From positions 1 through 45,671 of the forward strand of contig CANPOS010000012.1 of NCBI GenBank assembly GCA_947575745.1: 45,671 nt of DNA. Reading direction: 5' to 3'. Source of the stretch: an uncultured Clostridium sp. Lineage in GTDB: Bacteria; Bacillota; Clostridia; TANB77; CAG-508. The notes under the pieces are model-generated. The model made no database searches. It was not told where the DNA came from and saw only the letters and a list, made by a program, of their open reading frames with translations. Shown in pieces: positions 1 to 9,297 of this stretch. Within the stretch, counting starts at the first letter, position 1. Every line of letters starts with the position of its first letter. The translations under genes were made by a program, and so were the position numbers.

Positions 1-38
1 TATGATATAATAAACACATAATTACAAAAGAAGGGAGT

Positions 39-767
39 TTGATTTTTTTGACACCACACAATGAAGCAGAAAAAGAGGATATAGCAAAAACTGTAATAAT
101 GGCGGGAGATCCACTTAGAGTAAAATATATTGCAGAACATTATTTGGAGGATTACAAATTAGTAAACTCTGTAAGAGGAATGTATTGTTATACAGGTTTC
201 TATAAAGGAAAAAGAATATCTGTAATGGCACATGGAATGGGTATACCAAGTATGGGAATATATTCTCATGAGCTCTATAGTTTCTATGATGTAGATACAA
301 TTATAAGAGTTGGCTCATGTGGAGGTAACTCAAAAGAGCTTAAATTGCTAGATATAGTACTTGTAGATAAAGCCTATACAGAAAGCAATTATGCATACAC
401 TCTAGATAGCAAGCATTGCAATTTAGTAAGTGCAGACATTGACTTAAATGACAAAATAGAAGAAACAGCAAGAGAAAATGATGTAAAGTATGTAAAAGGA
501 ACAGCATTTTGCACAGATTGTTTTGATTTATACATTCCAGAAAAAGACAAGCCAATAGGACGTGCTCCAAAAGATTTAGACCTTATTGTTTCAGAAATGG
601 AAAGCTTTGCACTATTCTATAATGCACAAAGATTAGGAAAAAGAGCAGCGTGTCTTTTAACAGTTGTAGATATTCCAGACGACAAAAAAGGTGTGAGTAC
701 AGAAGAAAGAGAAACTTCATTAAATGATATGATAGTATTAGCACTAGACACAGCAATAAAAGTTTAA
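39..767 (+). CDS. deoD: Purine-nucleoside phosphorylase, DeoD type
   Basis: Phosphorolyses purine (deoxy)ribonucleosides to free base and (deoxy)ribose-1-phosphate in cytosolic purine salvage. Of about 242 residues, the usual length for hexameric DeoD, it shows an N-terminal TPHN, the phosphate-loop GDPLR near residue 23, RVGSCGG near residue 90, SEMES near residue 185 and a late VVDIPDD that includes the catalytic Asp. No ATG is available at the start. TTG at 39 or TTG at 48 are both possible; the AAGGGAG at about 31-37 is better spaced for TTG 48, so the first three residues are uncertain. It is followed 27 bases later by ppaC in the same direction, with no terminator between. There is no in-frame CGG. 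Family assignment is secure; only the start is doubtful. Confidence 0.93.
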   Translation: MIFLTPHNEAEKEDIAKTVIMAGDPLRVKYIAEHYLEDYKLVNSVRGMYCYTGFYKGKRISVMAHGMGIPSMGIYSHELYSFYDVDTIIRVGSCGGNSKELKLLDIVLVDKAYTESNYAYTLDSKHCNLVSADIDLNDKIEETARENDVKYVKGTAFCTDCFDLYIPEKDKPIGRAPKDLDLIVSEMESFALFYNAQRLGKRAACLLTVVDIPDDKKGVSTEERETSLNDMIVLALDTAIKV

Positions 768-794
768 ACAAGAAAAGAAAGGAAAGATAGAAAA

Positions 795-1718
795 ATGGAA
801 AAAGTATTTATTTTTGGACACAAAAGTCCTGACACAGACACAATAACATCAAGTATAGTAATGGAAGATTTAGAAAGGAAAATAGGAAACTCAGAAGCAA
901 AAGCATATAGACTAGGAAAGCCTAATAAAGAGACAGAATTTATATTAAATTATTTTAAAGTAGAGGCACCAGAACTATTGGAAGAAATTCCAGAAAAAGC
1001 TAATGTAATATTAGTAGATCACAATAGTTTTGCACAAAGTGTTCAAGGAATTGAAAAAGCAAATATTTTAAAAGTTGTAGATCACCACTGTATTTCTGGA
1101 TTTGAAACAGCTACTCCACTATTTTACATAGCACAGCCAGTAGGTTGTACGGCAACAATTCTTTATGAATTATATGTTATGAACAAAATTGAAATATCAG
1201 AAAAAATGGCAGGACTTATGCTAAGTGCAATTATTTCAGATACATTATTATTCAAATCACCTACATGTACACCAAAGGATAAAGAAGTCGCAAATGAGCT
1301 TGCTAAAATAGCTAAAATTGATATTGAAAGCTATGGAATGGAAATGTTAAAAGCAGGAACAGATTTAAGTGATTTTTCAGCAGAAGAATTAATAAATTTA
1401 GATTCTAAATCATTTGAAGCTAATGGAACAAAATTCCAAGTTGCACAAGTTAATACAGCTTGTATAGATGATGTATTAAAAGATAAAGAAAAAATTGAAA
1501 ATGCAATAAATAACTTTATATCAGCTAATGGAGTAGATTTATTCTTATTTGCAATTACAGATATAATAAATAGTAATTCACAAGCTATTGTATTAGGAGC
1601 AAAGACAGAGATAGCAGAAAAAGCTTTTAATGTAAAGCTAGAAAACAATATGGCATTTCTACCAGGAGTAGTTTCAAGAAAGAAACAAATAATACCAGTA
1701 ATTAGTGAAAATGCTTAA
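795..1718 (+). CDS. ppaC: Manganese-dependent inorganic pyrophosphatase (DHH family)
   Basis: Hydrolyses pyrophosphate released by biosynthetic reactions, driving them forward in the cytosol. The 307-residue protein has the family II signature: GHKSPDTDT near residue 8 (metal-binding His and Asp), VDHNS near residue 75 and [11 protein letters not shown] near residue 97 (the DHH motif). A C-terminal DHHA2 domain ends with the substrate-binding SRKKQ near residue 296. The length matches CBS-less PpaC. An AAAGGAAAG ribosome site precedes the ATG. It lies between deoD and pgi on the same strand and is probably co-transcribed with both. No in-frame CGG is present. Confidence 0.95.
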   Translation: MEKVFIFGHKSPDTDTITSSIVMEDLERKIGNSEAKAYRLGKPNKETEFILNYFKVEAPELLEEIPEKANVILVDHNSFAQSVQGIEKANILKVVDHHCISGFETATPLFYIAQPVGCTATILYELYVMNKIEISEKMAGLMLSAIISDTLLFKSPTCTPKDKEVANELAKIAKIDIESYGMEMLKAGTDLSDFSAEELINLDSKSFEANGTKFQVAQVNTACIDDVLKDKEKIENAINNFISANGVDLFLFAITDIINSNSQAIVLGAKTEIAEKAFNVKLENNMAFLPGVVSRKKQIIPVISENA

Positions 1719-1761
1719 ATATTATAGACTAAAGATTAAAAAGAAAGAGAGGAAAAAGTCT

Positions 1762-3066
1762 ATGTCAAATATAAAGGTAAATTTAGAAAATACAAATATT
1801 AGTATGGAGGAGATATTAGAACACAAGGAGGAAGTTGAGAAAATAGATAATATTTTACGTAAGGATCCAAACAATGAAAAAAATTTTTTAGGATGGTTAG
1901 AACTTCCTACAAATTATGATAGAGAAGAATTTGAAAGAATAAAAAAAGCTGCAAAAAGAGTTAGAGAAAACTCTGAAGTATTTGTATGTATAGGAATAGG
2001 TGGTTCATACTTAGGAGCAAGAGCTGTTATAGAAGCCTTAACAAATACTTTCTATAATTATTCAAAAAGAGAAACTCCACAAATTTTGTATGCTGGTAAC
2101 AATATAAGTCCAAATTATATTACAGATCTTATAGAACTAATAGGAGATAGAGATTTTTCAATAAATGTAATATCAAAATCAGGAACTACAACAGAACCTG
2201 CAATAGCATTTAGAATATTTAGAGAAATATTAGAAAACAAATATGGAATAGAAGGAGCAAGAGAAAGAATACTTGTTACAACAGACAAAGCAAGGGGAGC
2301 ATTAAAGCAATTATCAGATGAAGAAGGATATGAAACTTTTGTTGTACCAGACAATATAGGCGGTAGATATTCAGTTCTTACTGCAGTTGGACTTTTACCT
2401 ATTGCAATTGCAGGAATTGATATAGATAAATTAATGGAAGGTGCAAAAAATGCACAAGACAAATATGCAGATAATAACTTAAAATACAATGAATGTTATC
2501 AATATGCAGTAGCAAGAAATTTGCTTTATAGAACAGATAAAACAACTGAAATTTTAGTAAACTATGAACCAAAAATGCATTATTTTACAGAATGGTGGAA
2601 GCAATTATTTGGAGAAAGCGAAGGAAAAGATGGAAAAGGAATTTTTCCAGCAGGAGTTGACTTTACAACAGATTTACATTCAATGGGACAATATATACAA
2701 GATGGAAGAAGAGATTTATTTGAAACAGTAATAAATATAGTAAATTCTGCATCAGATGTTACTTTGAAAGAAGAAGAGGGTAATTTAGATGGTCTAAATT
2801 ACCTAGCAGGAAAGACTATGGATTTTGTAAATAAAAAGGCAATGGAAGGAACAATTAAAGCACATGTTGATGGAAGAGTTCCAAATATTTTAATAAGTGT
2901 AGAAGATTTGTCAGAGAAAACTTTGGGACATTTGATATATTTCTTTGAACTTGCTTGTGCAATGTCAGGAAATATACTTGGAGTAAATCCATTTAACCAA
3001 CCAGGAGTAGAAGAATATAAAAAGAATATGTTTAAGCTTCTAGGAAAACCAGGATATGAAAATTAA
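1762..3066 (+). CDS. pgi: Glucose-6-phosphate isomerase
   Basis: Interconverts glucose-6-phosphate and fructose-6-phosphate at the top of glycolysis. The ATG at 1762, preceded by AGAGAGGAAAAAG, gives 434 residues, close to the roughly 450 of the short bacterial form. An upstream in-frame start at 1705 would overlap ppaC and add a basic tail not typical of the family. Visible motifs are [11 protein letters not shown] near residue 75, the phosphate-binding SKSGTTTEP near residue 140, [14 protein letters not shown] near residue 200, and the C-terminal NPFNQPGVE holding the last active-site region. A strong terminator follows directly. No in-frame CGG occurs; the GGC-GGT within GGR is out of phase and read normally. 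Confidence 0.95.
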   Translation: MSNIKVNLENTNISMEEILEHKEEVEKIDNILRKDPNNEKNFLGWLELPTNYDREEFERIKKAAKRVRENSEVFVCIGIGGSYLGARAVIEALTNTFYNYSKRETPQILYAGNNISPNYITDLIELIGDRDFSINVISKSGTTTEPAIAFRIFREILENKYGIEGARERILVTTDKARGALKQLSDEEGYETFVVPDNIGGRYSVLTAVGLLPIAIAGIDIDKLMEGAKNAQDKYADNNLKYNECYQYAVARNLLYRTDKTTEILVNYEPKMHYFTEWWKQLFGESEGKDGKGIFPAGVDFTTDLHSMGQYIQDGRRDLFETVINIVNSASDVTLKEEEGNLDGLNYLAGKTMDFVNKKAMEGTIKAHVDGRVPNILISVEDLSEKTLGHLIYFFELACAMSGNILGVNPFNQPGVEEYKKNMFKLLGKPGYEN

Positions 3067-3067
3067 T

Positions 3068-3092
3068 AAAAAGCGTCGAAAAGACGCTTTTT
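3068..3092 (+). terminator. Intrinsic terminator after pgi
   Basis: A perfect 10-bp stem (arms AAAAAGCGTC and GACGCTTTTT, loop GAAAA) starts just after the pgi stop codon and ends in a T-run. It probably closes the deoD-ppaC-pgi unit. Confidence 0.85.
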
Positions 3093-3136
3093 ATTATGAG
3101 ACAACAATGTCTAGGAAAAACTACTTACGATTATTA

Positions 3137-3358
3137 TTATTTTAAATTTTGAAAGTTTTGATTATTAAGATACCTTGTCACATTTTTTGCACTTACTCCT
3201 GTGTTTACAGCAATGGTATCAATAGTATAATCTGAATTTTCTTCAAAATAATTTTGAACCTTAGATATATCTAATCTATCTTTTGGAGCACAACAATTAC
3301 AAACTTCTCCTTCTGTTACAAAAAAACATCCGCAACGTGCACATCTCTTAAATTCCAT
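3137..3358 (-). CDS. Small zinc-ribbon protein with helix-turn-helix-like tail
   Basis: A protein of 73 residues from an ATG at 3358 preceded by AAAGGAATT. The N-terminus holds two cysteine pairs (CARCGC and CNCC) typical of a zinc ribbon. The C-terminal half (YTIDTIAVNTGVSAKNVTRYL) resembles a small helix-turn-helix. The arrangement recalls the YvyF-like family found beside flagellar operons, but no flagellar gene lies in this window, so the function is not known. It is convergent with pgi across the terminator at 3068-3092. No in-frame CGG. Confidence 0.7.
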   Translation of the reverse strand: MEFKRCARCGCFFVTEGEVCNCCAPKDRLDISKVQNYFEENSDYTIDTIAVNTGVSAKNVTRYLNNQNFQNLK

Positions 3359-3580
3359 AATAACCAATTCCTTTCTTATTACATAGCTAATTTAAAAAAG
3401 AAACAAAAAGAAGTTTAATTTTTAAATTTATTCGACATTATTTTATCATATAAGTAGACAAAATAAAACACTTTTTTAAAAAATAGAAAAAATTTACAAA
3501 AAAACTTTTTTTTAATATATATATTTTTACTTGAAAAAGTAAATAATAATTTTGATAAAACTTTTAGGAGGTAACTTAAA

Positions 3581-3754
3581 ATGGATAAAAATCAAAAAAT
3601 AAATTGTACAGTTAATAGCTGCAAATACAATAATTGTGATTGTAATGAATGTACTTTAAAACAAATAACAGTAGAGCCAATAGAAGATTGCGAAACTTGT
3701 ACACCAGATGAATCAATGTGTGGAAGCTATGAATATCAGGAAGACGAACAATAG
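3581..3754 (+). CDS. DUF1540 small cysteine-rich protein
   Basis: A 57-residue ORF with a canonical AGGAGG eight bases before its ATG. It carries the spaced cysteines of DUF1540 proteins (CTVNSCKYNNCDCNEC, then CETC and CGSYE), which are small presumed metal-binding proteins common in Clostridia and Bacilli. The role is not established. A TTGAAA at about 3531 followed by a weak GATAAA could be the promoter. It is isolated between the zinc-ribbon gene and a large palindrome that probably acts as its terminator. Confidence 0.8.
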   Translation: MDKNQKINCTVNSCKYNNCDCNECTLKQITVEPIEDCETCTPDESMCGSYEYQEDEQ

Positions 3755-3783
3755 TAGATAGTTTAAATTATAAACTAGAATTG

Positions 3784-3908
3784 AGAATAAGGGTTATATA
3801 TAGTTTTTCTTGCGTCCCCATTTTAGAAAATGTAATTCACTTTGTTCATACATTTTCTAAAACAGTCGCCCCAACGTCTATCGAAAAACTATATATAACC
3901 CTTATTCT
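3784..3908. repeat. Long palindromic element (outer arms of 26 bp)
   Basis: The outer arms 3784-3809 and 3883-3908 are near-perfect inverted repeats (AGAATAAGGG... against ...CCCTTATTCT). Inner arms at 3821-3832 (TTTTAGAAAATG) and 3851-3862 pair as well. The inner flanks carry TTGCGTC and GTCTATCG. Related fragments occur at 17063-17093, and the TTGCGTC-then-stem design recurs at 16927-17049 and 34491-34613. It separates convergent genes and overlaps the stop codon of the pseudouridine synthase, so it can also serve as a two-way terminator. Confidence 0.75.
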
Positions 3909-4778
3909 TAAATAAATAAGTGATTATTTATTTCTAATTCTTTATTTTTCAAATAATCTAAAATTCCACTGTTTTCTTTGAAATCAAAACGCATTTTATA
4001 AGAAACTAGATTTTGAGTTTTTTCATTAAACTTTTTGTTAACCTCATTAATGCCATATTTACCGATCACCAATAATAGGATGACCAATATAAGCTAAATG
4101 AGCACGAATTTGATGAGTACGTCCAGTATGAAGTATTATTTCAAGAATACTAAAATTTTTTTCATTATTTTCCTCAAGAACAGTATATTCAGTAGTAATT
4201 GGACGATAGCCTTTTTTGGGAACATCACTTATATAAACAATAGACTTTTTGTTATCTTTAAATAGATGTGCATTTAAAATATCATGTTTTTTATTTAAAA
4301 TTCCAAGTACTTTGCATTTATAAATTTTTGTTATTTCTTGATTTTTAAATTTTGACAGAAGTATATTTAAAATTTCATTTGATTTAGCAAAAAGTACCAA
4401 CCCCTCAGTATTTCTATCTAATCTGTGGCAAGGTAAAATAGAAGAATTATTAAAAGTTTTACATACAAGTTCGGTTAAAGAATTACTACCAGTAACTTCA
4501 ATATTTTTAGGTTTATTTATAACTAATATATTATTATCTTCATATACAATATCTAATCTAATGTCTTCGCCAAAAAGGAATTTATCTAAAATGTAGACTG
4601 TAACTTTATCTCCCTCATGAACAATAGTGTTATTAGATATTTTTATGTCATTTATACGAATGTCTCTTTTTCTAAGAGCTTTATATATAGTATTTTGAGT
4701 AAGAAAAGGAAATTCACTCATAAGAAATGAATTTAAATATTTATTATCAAATTTATGTTTTACAATAACAGTTCTCAT
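3908..4778 (-). CDS. RluA/RluD-family pseudouridine synthase (one CGGT recoding site)
   Basis: Isomerises uridine to pseudouridine in rRNA or tRNA. Residues 1-60 look like an S4-type RNA-binding domain. The catalytic motif HRLDRNTEG is near residue 118, the GRTHQIRAHL motif near residue 220 and GHPIIGD near residue 233. In plain triplets the frame hits CGG then TAA after GHPIIGD and loses the family-conserved GDGKYG. Skipping the C at 4064 gives GAT-GGT-AAA-TAT-GGC (DGKYG) and a further 50 residues to a TAA at 3908, 289 residues in all. The start ATG at 4778 follows AAGGAGG. It is probably transcribed downstream of the receiver gene. The exact rRNA or tRNA target cannot be told from sequence. 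Confidence 0.88.
4061..4064 (-). other. CGGT recoding site in pseudouridine synthase (Gly239)
   Basis: Reading GAT-(C)GGT-AAA restores the conserved GDGKYG. Without the shift the next codon is TAA. Confidence 0.88.
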
Positions 4779-4802
4779 AAAAACCTCCTTGTTGCAAAAT
4801 CA

Positions 4803-5174
4803 TTAATTTAAAACTTTAGTTACAGCTTCAAAAACTCTTTCTTTTGAAAAAGGCTTAAATATAAAATCTAGAGCTCCTTTATAAAATGCATTATTTATAG
4901 TGTAAGGATCATGTATACCAGAGCACATAATGATTTTTGCATGAGAGTCTATTTCTTTAATTTTTTCTAAAGCTTTTATTCCATCTACTTTGGGCATAGT
5001 AAGATCCATTATTACAACATCAGGTTTTATATCTGAATAATTACAAATTGCTTGTTCACCATTTTCAGCTTCGAATATTTCGAAATTTTCTTTTTTTAAT
5101 ATGTTAGATAATGTCATTCTAATTGCATCAGTATCATCACAAATAAGGATTTTTCCTTTAGTATTTTCTTCCAT
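4803..5174 (-). CDS. Stand-alone response-regulator receiver domain (CheY-like)
   Basis: A single 123-residue receiver domain with no output domain. It has the acidic pair ICDDTD near residue 13, the phosphoacceptor Asp in VVIMDLTMP near residue 56, the conserved Ser in MCSG near residue 84 and the KPF lysine near residue 107. Lone receivers act by protein-protein contact, for example with motors or phosphorelays, but no histidine kinase or chemotaxis gene is present here, so the partner is unknown. It lies 24 bases upstream of the pseudouridine synthase on the same strand. No in-frame CGG. Confidence 0.9.
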   Translation of the reverse strand: MEENTKGKILICDDTDAIRMTLSNILKKENFEIFEAENGEQAICNYSDIKPDVVIMDLTMPKVDGIKALEKIKEIDSHAKIIMCSGIHDPYTINNAFYKGALDFIFKPFSKERVFEAVTKVLN

Positions 5175-5315
5175 AAACTTATCACTCCTAACATAACACT
5201 AAATGAGTTATATAATAATATTTTATATTTGTCAATAAAAATATATTTTTAGGTTGATAAAAAAAATTAAATAATATATAATAAAGAAAAATGAAGAAAT
5301 TTAGGAGGGTAACAT

Positions 5316-5753
5316 ATGAAAATAAGAGAAAACAAAGGAATTACATTTATAGCTCTAATCTTAACAGTTATTTTACTTGCAATAATTACATCAGTTTCAG
5401 TATCAATGGGAATGAATTTTATGCAAAGTGCAAAATTTGAAAATATAGAAACATATCTTTTATTAATACAAAGTAAATCAAAAATAATGGCAGATAAAAT
5501 AGCAATAGGAGAAATGGATGAGGATGAGATAAGAGGAGATAAACAAGAAAGTGGAGAATATGACGGTTGGTACAAATTATCACAAGGTGATTTAAATGAA
5601 ATGGGAGTAAACAAAGCAAAAGCAGAAGAAGGATACTATGTAAATTATGAAACTTTAGATGTTGCCTATGATAAAGGGGTAGCATTAGATGATATTTTAT
5701 TTACAAGATTAACACAGATATTAAATTATCGAAATACTAATAAAGGAAAATAA
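5316..5753 (+). CDS. Pilin-like membrane-anchored protein
   Basis: A 145-residue protein with a short basic N-terminus (MKIRENKG) followed by a hydrophobic helix (ITFIALILTVILLAIITS). This is the layout of type IV pilin/pseudopilin precursors cleaved after the glycine. The C-terminal part is soluble and acidic and has no family I recognise. AGGAGGG precedes the ATG. The stop is three bases before rnhB, so the two are co-transcribed. A similar protein is at 37128-37616. No assembly ATPase or prepilin peptidase is in the window, so a role in pili or secretion is inferred only from the N-terminus. Confidence 0.75.
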   Translation: MKIRENKGITFIALILTVILLAIITSVSVSMGMNFMQSAKFENIETYLLLIQSKSKIMADKIAIGEMDEDEIRGDKQESGEYDGWYKLSQGDLNEMGVNKAKAEEGYYVNYETLDVAYDKGVALDDILFTRLTQILNYRNTNKGK

Positions 5754-5756
5754 AAA

Positions 5757-6383
5757 ATGAATGAAAAAGAAGAACAAAGATTAATAAAATTAAAAGAAAT
5801 AGACGAAGAAATATATAATAATGGAGCAAAATATATCTGTGGAATAGATGAAGCAGGACGTGGACCACTTGCTGGTCCAGTAGTTGTTGCAAGTGTTATA
5901 ATGCCAAGAGATTCTATGATAGAGGGAGTAAATGATTCCAAAAAGATTTCAGAAAAGAAAAGAGAAAGAGTTTATGAGCAAATAATAAAAGAAGCAATTA
6001 GTTATAGTGTTGGAATAATAGATGAAAGCAAAATAGATGAAATAAATATTTTGCAAGCAACTAAAGAAGGACTTACAGAATCAATAAAAGAACTTAAAGT
6101 GGTACCAGATATAATTTTAGTAGATGCATTAAGAGGAATAAATACTTGCAATATACCATATAAATCAATAATAAAAGGAGATGCAACAAGTTATTCGATA
6201 GCAGCTGCATCAATTATAGCAAAAGTTACAAGAGATAGACTTATGCTTAAGTATAATGAAATATATCCAGAATATGGATTTGCAAAACATAAAGGTTATG
6301 GAACAGCAAACCATATTGCAGCAATTAAAGAATACGGGCTATGCCCAATACATAGAAGAAGTTTTGTGAAGAATTTTGTATAA
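5757..6383 (+). CDS. rnhB: Ribonuclease HII
   Basis: Removes ribonucleotides misincorporated in DNA and RNA primers from RNA:DNA hybrids. The 208-residue protein carries the family signature GIDEAGRGPLAGP near residue 32 (catalytic Asp and Glu), NDSKKISEKKRE near residue 63, the catalytic Asp in LVDALRG near residue 124 and AASIIAKVTRDR near residue 150. The ATG lies in AAAAATGAATG three bases after the upstream stop, so translation is probably coupled. No in-frame CGG; TAC-GGG near the end is read in triplets. Confidence 0.95.
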   Translation: MNEKEEQRLIKLKEIDEEIYNNGAKYICGIDEAGRGPLAGPVVVASVIMPRDSMIEGVNDSKKISEKKRERVYEQIIKEAISYSVGIIDESKIDEINILQATKEGLTESIKELKVVPDIILVDALRGINTCNIPYKSIIKGDATSYSIAAASIIAKVTRDRLMLKYNEIYPEYGFAKHKGYGTANHIAAIKEYGLCPIHRRSFVKNFV

Positions 6384-6390
6384 AAAGGCA

Positions 6391-6420
6391 TTGACAAAAG
6401 TATTACATATATACTATAAT
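6391..6420 (+). promoter_or_regulatory. Consensus sigma-A promoter ahead of a tiny ORF
   Basis: TTGACA at 6391-6396 and TATAAT at 6415-6420 are both perfect, with an 18-base spacer. Transcription would run into the 23-codon ORF at 6452 and end at the hairpin at 6543-6594. Confidence 0.8.
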
Positions 6421-6451
6421 ACTTGATATAAAAGAATGGAGGAAACATCTG

Positions 6452-6523
<72 letters not shown>

Positions 6524-6542
6524 AAGTAAAGAGTAATATAAG

Positions 6543-6594
6543 GACACATAGTACTTATATGTTTTTTGACATATAAGTTTTATGTGTCTTTTTG
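6543..6594 (+). terminator. Hairpin terminator after the tiny ORF
   Basis: The 19-base arms 6543-6561 and 6570-6588 (GACACATA... and ...TATGTGTC, two mismatches) are followed by TTTTTG. This makes the region 6391-6594 a self-contained promoter-to-terminator unit. Confidence 0.7.
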
Positions 6595-6672
6595 TTATGC
6601 GAAAAGAAAGGGGTGATGTAAATAATATTTTTATTTATTGCAAAAAAATTATAAGAAAGGAAAGGATAAAAG

Positions 6673-7716
6673 ATGAAAAGTAAATTAGTAGTGGTTTTTG
6701 TAGCAATAATATTATTATCTACAATGTTTATTAATACAAATGTGAAAGCTGTAAGTTATGCAGAACAAGGAACGATGATGAGCAATGCAATAAAAATCAC
6801 ATTAGGAAATTCATATACTAAAACATGGTATAGAAGTTCTGACCATTTATATTGTTATAATGAAATAACAATAAGCGAAAGAGGCACATTAAAAATGACA
6901 TTTAGTAAGCCAACAGATTCAGAAGGAGAATATGGAAGGCTAAAAGTAGCTATATATGATGTAGAAGGAGAATTGATATGGGATACAATAAGTAGCAATT
7001 CAGTAGAAACAGCTTCTCCAGACTTTAAATATTATATAGGATTAGATAAAGGTACATATTATGTGTCTATTACGCCAGGATTTACTGTATTATCAGGAGG
7101 GATAACAACAAATTATTCATTTACATTTACACCAGATAAGTATTCTGAGGTAGAACCAAATGAAAATCCAAAACAAGCAACAAATTTAGAATTAGGACAT
7201 ATGTATAATGGATATTTTGGAAATGAACATGGAAACAGAGGCGATTTTGACTATTATAAAGTGTATCTAACAAAAGGTATAAAATATAGAATACTATTTG
7301 AAAATATAGATATTTCATCAATAATGGCAGACTTAAAAACTCCTGATGGACAATCAGATTATATAAGTTATAATATGAAAATAGATAATGAAGGTAATCA
7401 ATATTATGAATTCACAGCTACTTCAACAGGAAATCACTTTATATGTATTAGTAATTATAGCCAAATGCAAATACCATATAAAATTGGTGTGTTTGATATG
7501 ATTAATGGAAATAAAACAACCAAAAAAGGAGACATCAATGGAGACGGAAAAGTCAATACACAAGATGCAAGACAAGCATTATTGCATTATATAGGGAAAA
7601 CAAAGCTTACAGAAGAACAAAAAAAGGTAGCAGATATTAATAAAGATGGAAAAATAAATACACAAGATGCAAGACAAATATTACTATTCTATATAGGAAA
7701 AATAAACACATTATAA
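6673..7716 (+). CDS. Secreted protein with PPC-like domains and C-terminal dockerin
   Basis: A 347-residue protein with a signal peptide (MKSKLVVVFVAIILL..., likely cleaved after VKA near residue 26). Two beta-rich modules resembling bacterial pre-peptidase C-terminal domains follow at about residues 30-150 and 160-275. The C-terminus is a type I dockerin made of two duplicated calcium-loop/helix segments: GDINGDGKVNTQDARQALL near residue 284 and DINKDGKINTQDARQILL near residue 318. No catalytic domain is visible, so it may be an adaptor or structural protein. It lies 29 bases upstream of a cohesin gene, its obvious partner. AAAGGAAAGG precedes the ATG. No in-frame CGG. Confidence 0.85.
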   Translation: MKSKLVVVFVAIILLSTMFINTNVKAVSYAEQGTMMSNAIKITLGNSYTKTWYRSSDHLYCYNEITISERGTLKMTFSKPTDSEGEYGRLKVAIYDVEGELIWDTISSNSVETASPDFKYYIGLDKGTYYVSITPGFTVLSGGITTNYSFTFTPDKYSEVEPNENPKQATNLELGHMYNGYFGNEHGNRGDFDYYKVYLTKGIKYRILFENIDISSIMADLKTPDGQSDYISYNMKIDNEGNQYYEFTATSTGNHFICISNYSQMQIPYKIGVFDMINGNKTTKKGDINGDGKVNTQDARQALLHYIGKTKLTEEQKKVADINKDGKINTQDARQILLFYIGKINTL

Positions 7717-7745
7717 AATTTTAATAAAAAAGGGAGGAAAAGTAA

Positions 7746-8471
7746 ATGAAAATATTTACACAAAAATTAATCGTATTAGCAGTGGCAGTTATGTTAGTTA
7801 GTTTAGTATTAGCAGGAGTATGTCAAGCTGCAACAGCAACATTCAAAAATGTATCAATAGGAAGTGTATCAGGAAAAGAAGGAGAAAAAGTAAAGGTAGA
7901 AATTAAAGCTACAGAAGATTTAACAATTGAAGATGGAGGACTATTAGTAAAATTTGACAACAAAAAACTAAAATATGATTCAGTAGCAACAGCAACAATA
8001 GCAGATACAATGATAATGGCAAACAACAGAGTAAATTCAGTAGAAGGAGCAGATGGAGTAGTAGTAGCAATAACATCAACAGGAGCAGATGCTACAACAA
8101 TCAAAAAAGGAACAGTAATAGCAACAGTAACATTTGAGATATTAAAAGGAGCAAAAGGAACACAAACATTAACACTAGTAGATGATCAAGATAAAGCTCA
8201 AACAGTAATATCAACAGGAAAAGTTACAGCAACAGAAGTAACAACACCAACTAAGCCAGTAGAGAAACCAGAAGAAAACAAAAAGCCTTCAACAGGAACA
8301 ACAGAAGGAGACAAGAAACCAGCAGATACAAATAAAAAACCAACAACAAGTACAAATAATAAAAAAGATAAAACACCAACAACAGGAGTAGTAGATTATG
8401 TAGTAGTTGGTTCTATTATAACAGTAGTAGCTATAGCTAGTTTAGTAGTTATTTCCAAAAAAAATAATTAA
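7746..8471 (+). CDS. Cell-surface cohesin-domain protein
   Basis: A 241-residue protein with a signal peptide (residues 1-28, ending CQAA). One cohesin-type jelly-roll module follows at about residues 30-165 (VSIGSVSGKEGEKVKVEI, LLVKFDNKKLKYDS, GTVIATVTFEI). Next comes a Pro/Thr/Lys-rich linker and a C-terminal TPTTG, hydrophobic helix and KKNN tail. The end looks like a membrane or sortase-type anchor, although TPTTG is not a classical LPXTG. It would display a cohesin that could hold the dockerin of the adjacent gene at the cell surface. GGGAGGAAAAG precedes the ATG and a terminator follows. No in-frame CGG. Confidence 0.83.
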   Translation: MKIFTQKLIVLAVAVMLVSLVLAGVCQAATATFKNVSIGSVSGKEGEKVKVEIKATEDLTIEDGGLLVKFDNKKLKYDSVATATIADTMIMANNRVNSVEGADGVVVAITSTGADATTIKKGTVIATVTFEILKGAKGTQTLTLVDDQDKAQTVISTGKVTATEVTTPTKPVEKPEENKKPSTGTTEGDKKPADTNKKPTTSTNNKKDKTPTTGVVDYVVVGSIITVVAIASLVVISKKNN

Positions 8472-8504
8472 AATTAATCCATAAATAAATATAATAAAAT
8501 TAGT

Positions 8505-8540
8505 AATAACCCCTAAATTTTTAAAATATAGGGGTTATTT
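8505..8540. terminator. Bidirectional terminator between cohesin and TetR genes
   Basis: The arms AATAACCCCTA (8505-8515) and TAGGGGTTATT (8529-8539) are perfect, flanked by A- and T-rich runs. The right arm overlaps the end of the convergent TetR gene. Confidence 0.8.
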
Positions 8541-9110
8541 TAAATTATATTTACTAAAAATAATTTTTTCAAATTCTTTATATAGAGTTCCAATATCTAA
8601 CTCATTTCCATCTTTAATTTTATATAAAAGTATTGAATACGTAATACCAAATATGCCAGAAGCTAAAATTTTTGGATTATCTACATTAGTAGTTGCTTCT
8701 CCATTATCTATACTATCTTGAATGATTTTTTCTACTGTGTCAATATATTCAAACACATATTTTCTACAAGTAAGATTTATAGAGCCTTTACCTAAAATAT
8801 GACTTAGAACAATAGTCATGAAATCTTCATATTTAGTCATAACTTTAATTTGTATTAAAAGAATAGCCTTAAGTTTACTTATTAAACTAGTACAATTAGC
8901 AATTTTTATAGAAATGCTATTTTGTAAAAGTTTCATTCCTTCTTCTACAAGAAAAGTGAAAATTTCCTCTTTGCTAGAGAAGTGATAATACAAAGTTCCT
9001 TTTGCAACACCAACAACAGAAGTAATTTCTTCAATACTTGTTGCATCATATCCTTTAGTTGCAAATAAATTCATAGAAGTTTCAAATATTTTACGTTTTG
9101 TTCTATTCAT
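8535..9110 (-). CDS. TetR/AcrR-family transcriptional regulator
   Basis: A 191-residue protein with the TetR N-terminal DNA-binding domain at residues 1-50 (KIFETSMNLFATKGYDATS, then the recognition helix VAKGTLYYHFSSKEEIF). A helical ligand-binding region I cannot classify makes up the rest. It starts at ATG 9110 after a GGAGG. Its neighbours are a cohesin gene and spoIIGA-sigE, neither an obvious target; such regulators usually control themselves and a nearby transporter. No in-frame CGG. Confidence 0.9.
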   Translation of the reverse strand: MNRTKRKIFETSMNLFATKGYDATSIEEITSVVGVAKGTLYYHFSSKEEIFTFLVEEGMKLLQNSISIKIANCTSLISKLKAILLIQIKVMTKYEDFMTIVLSHILGKGSINLTCRKYVFEYIDTVEKIIQDSIDNGEATTNVDNPKILASGIFGITYSILLYKIKDGNELDIGTLYKEFEKIIFSKYNLK

Positions 9111-9249
9111 AAAAAACCTCCAATATTCTAGTTTTATATATTATATATGTTAAATAAAGTTAGTGCAAGTAGTTTCTTAAAAGTTACAAAATTAGATAAA
9201 AAAATATAAAATACCACAAAATCTGCAAAGACAAATATCTAATAAGAAA

Positions 9250-9285
9250 AGAAATAGTCTAAAAAGCTAGATTATTTCTTTTTTT
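9250..9285 (+). terminator. Terminator-like hairpin upstream of spoIIGA
   Basis: The arms AGAAATAGTCT (9250-9260) and AGATTATTTCT (9269-9279) pair with one G-U wobble and run into a T-tract. It sits 13 bases before the presumed spoIIG -35 box and may insulate the promoter. Confidence 0.5.
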
Positions 9286-9297
9286 CTACCCAAGGAT

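Noticed and set aside
115-300. Numerous open frames on the strand opposite real genes, for example inside deoD, fhs and pheT.
   Set aside because: They mirror AT-rich codon bias, lack ribosome sites and match no families. They are shadows of the genes annotated on the other strand.
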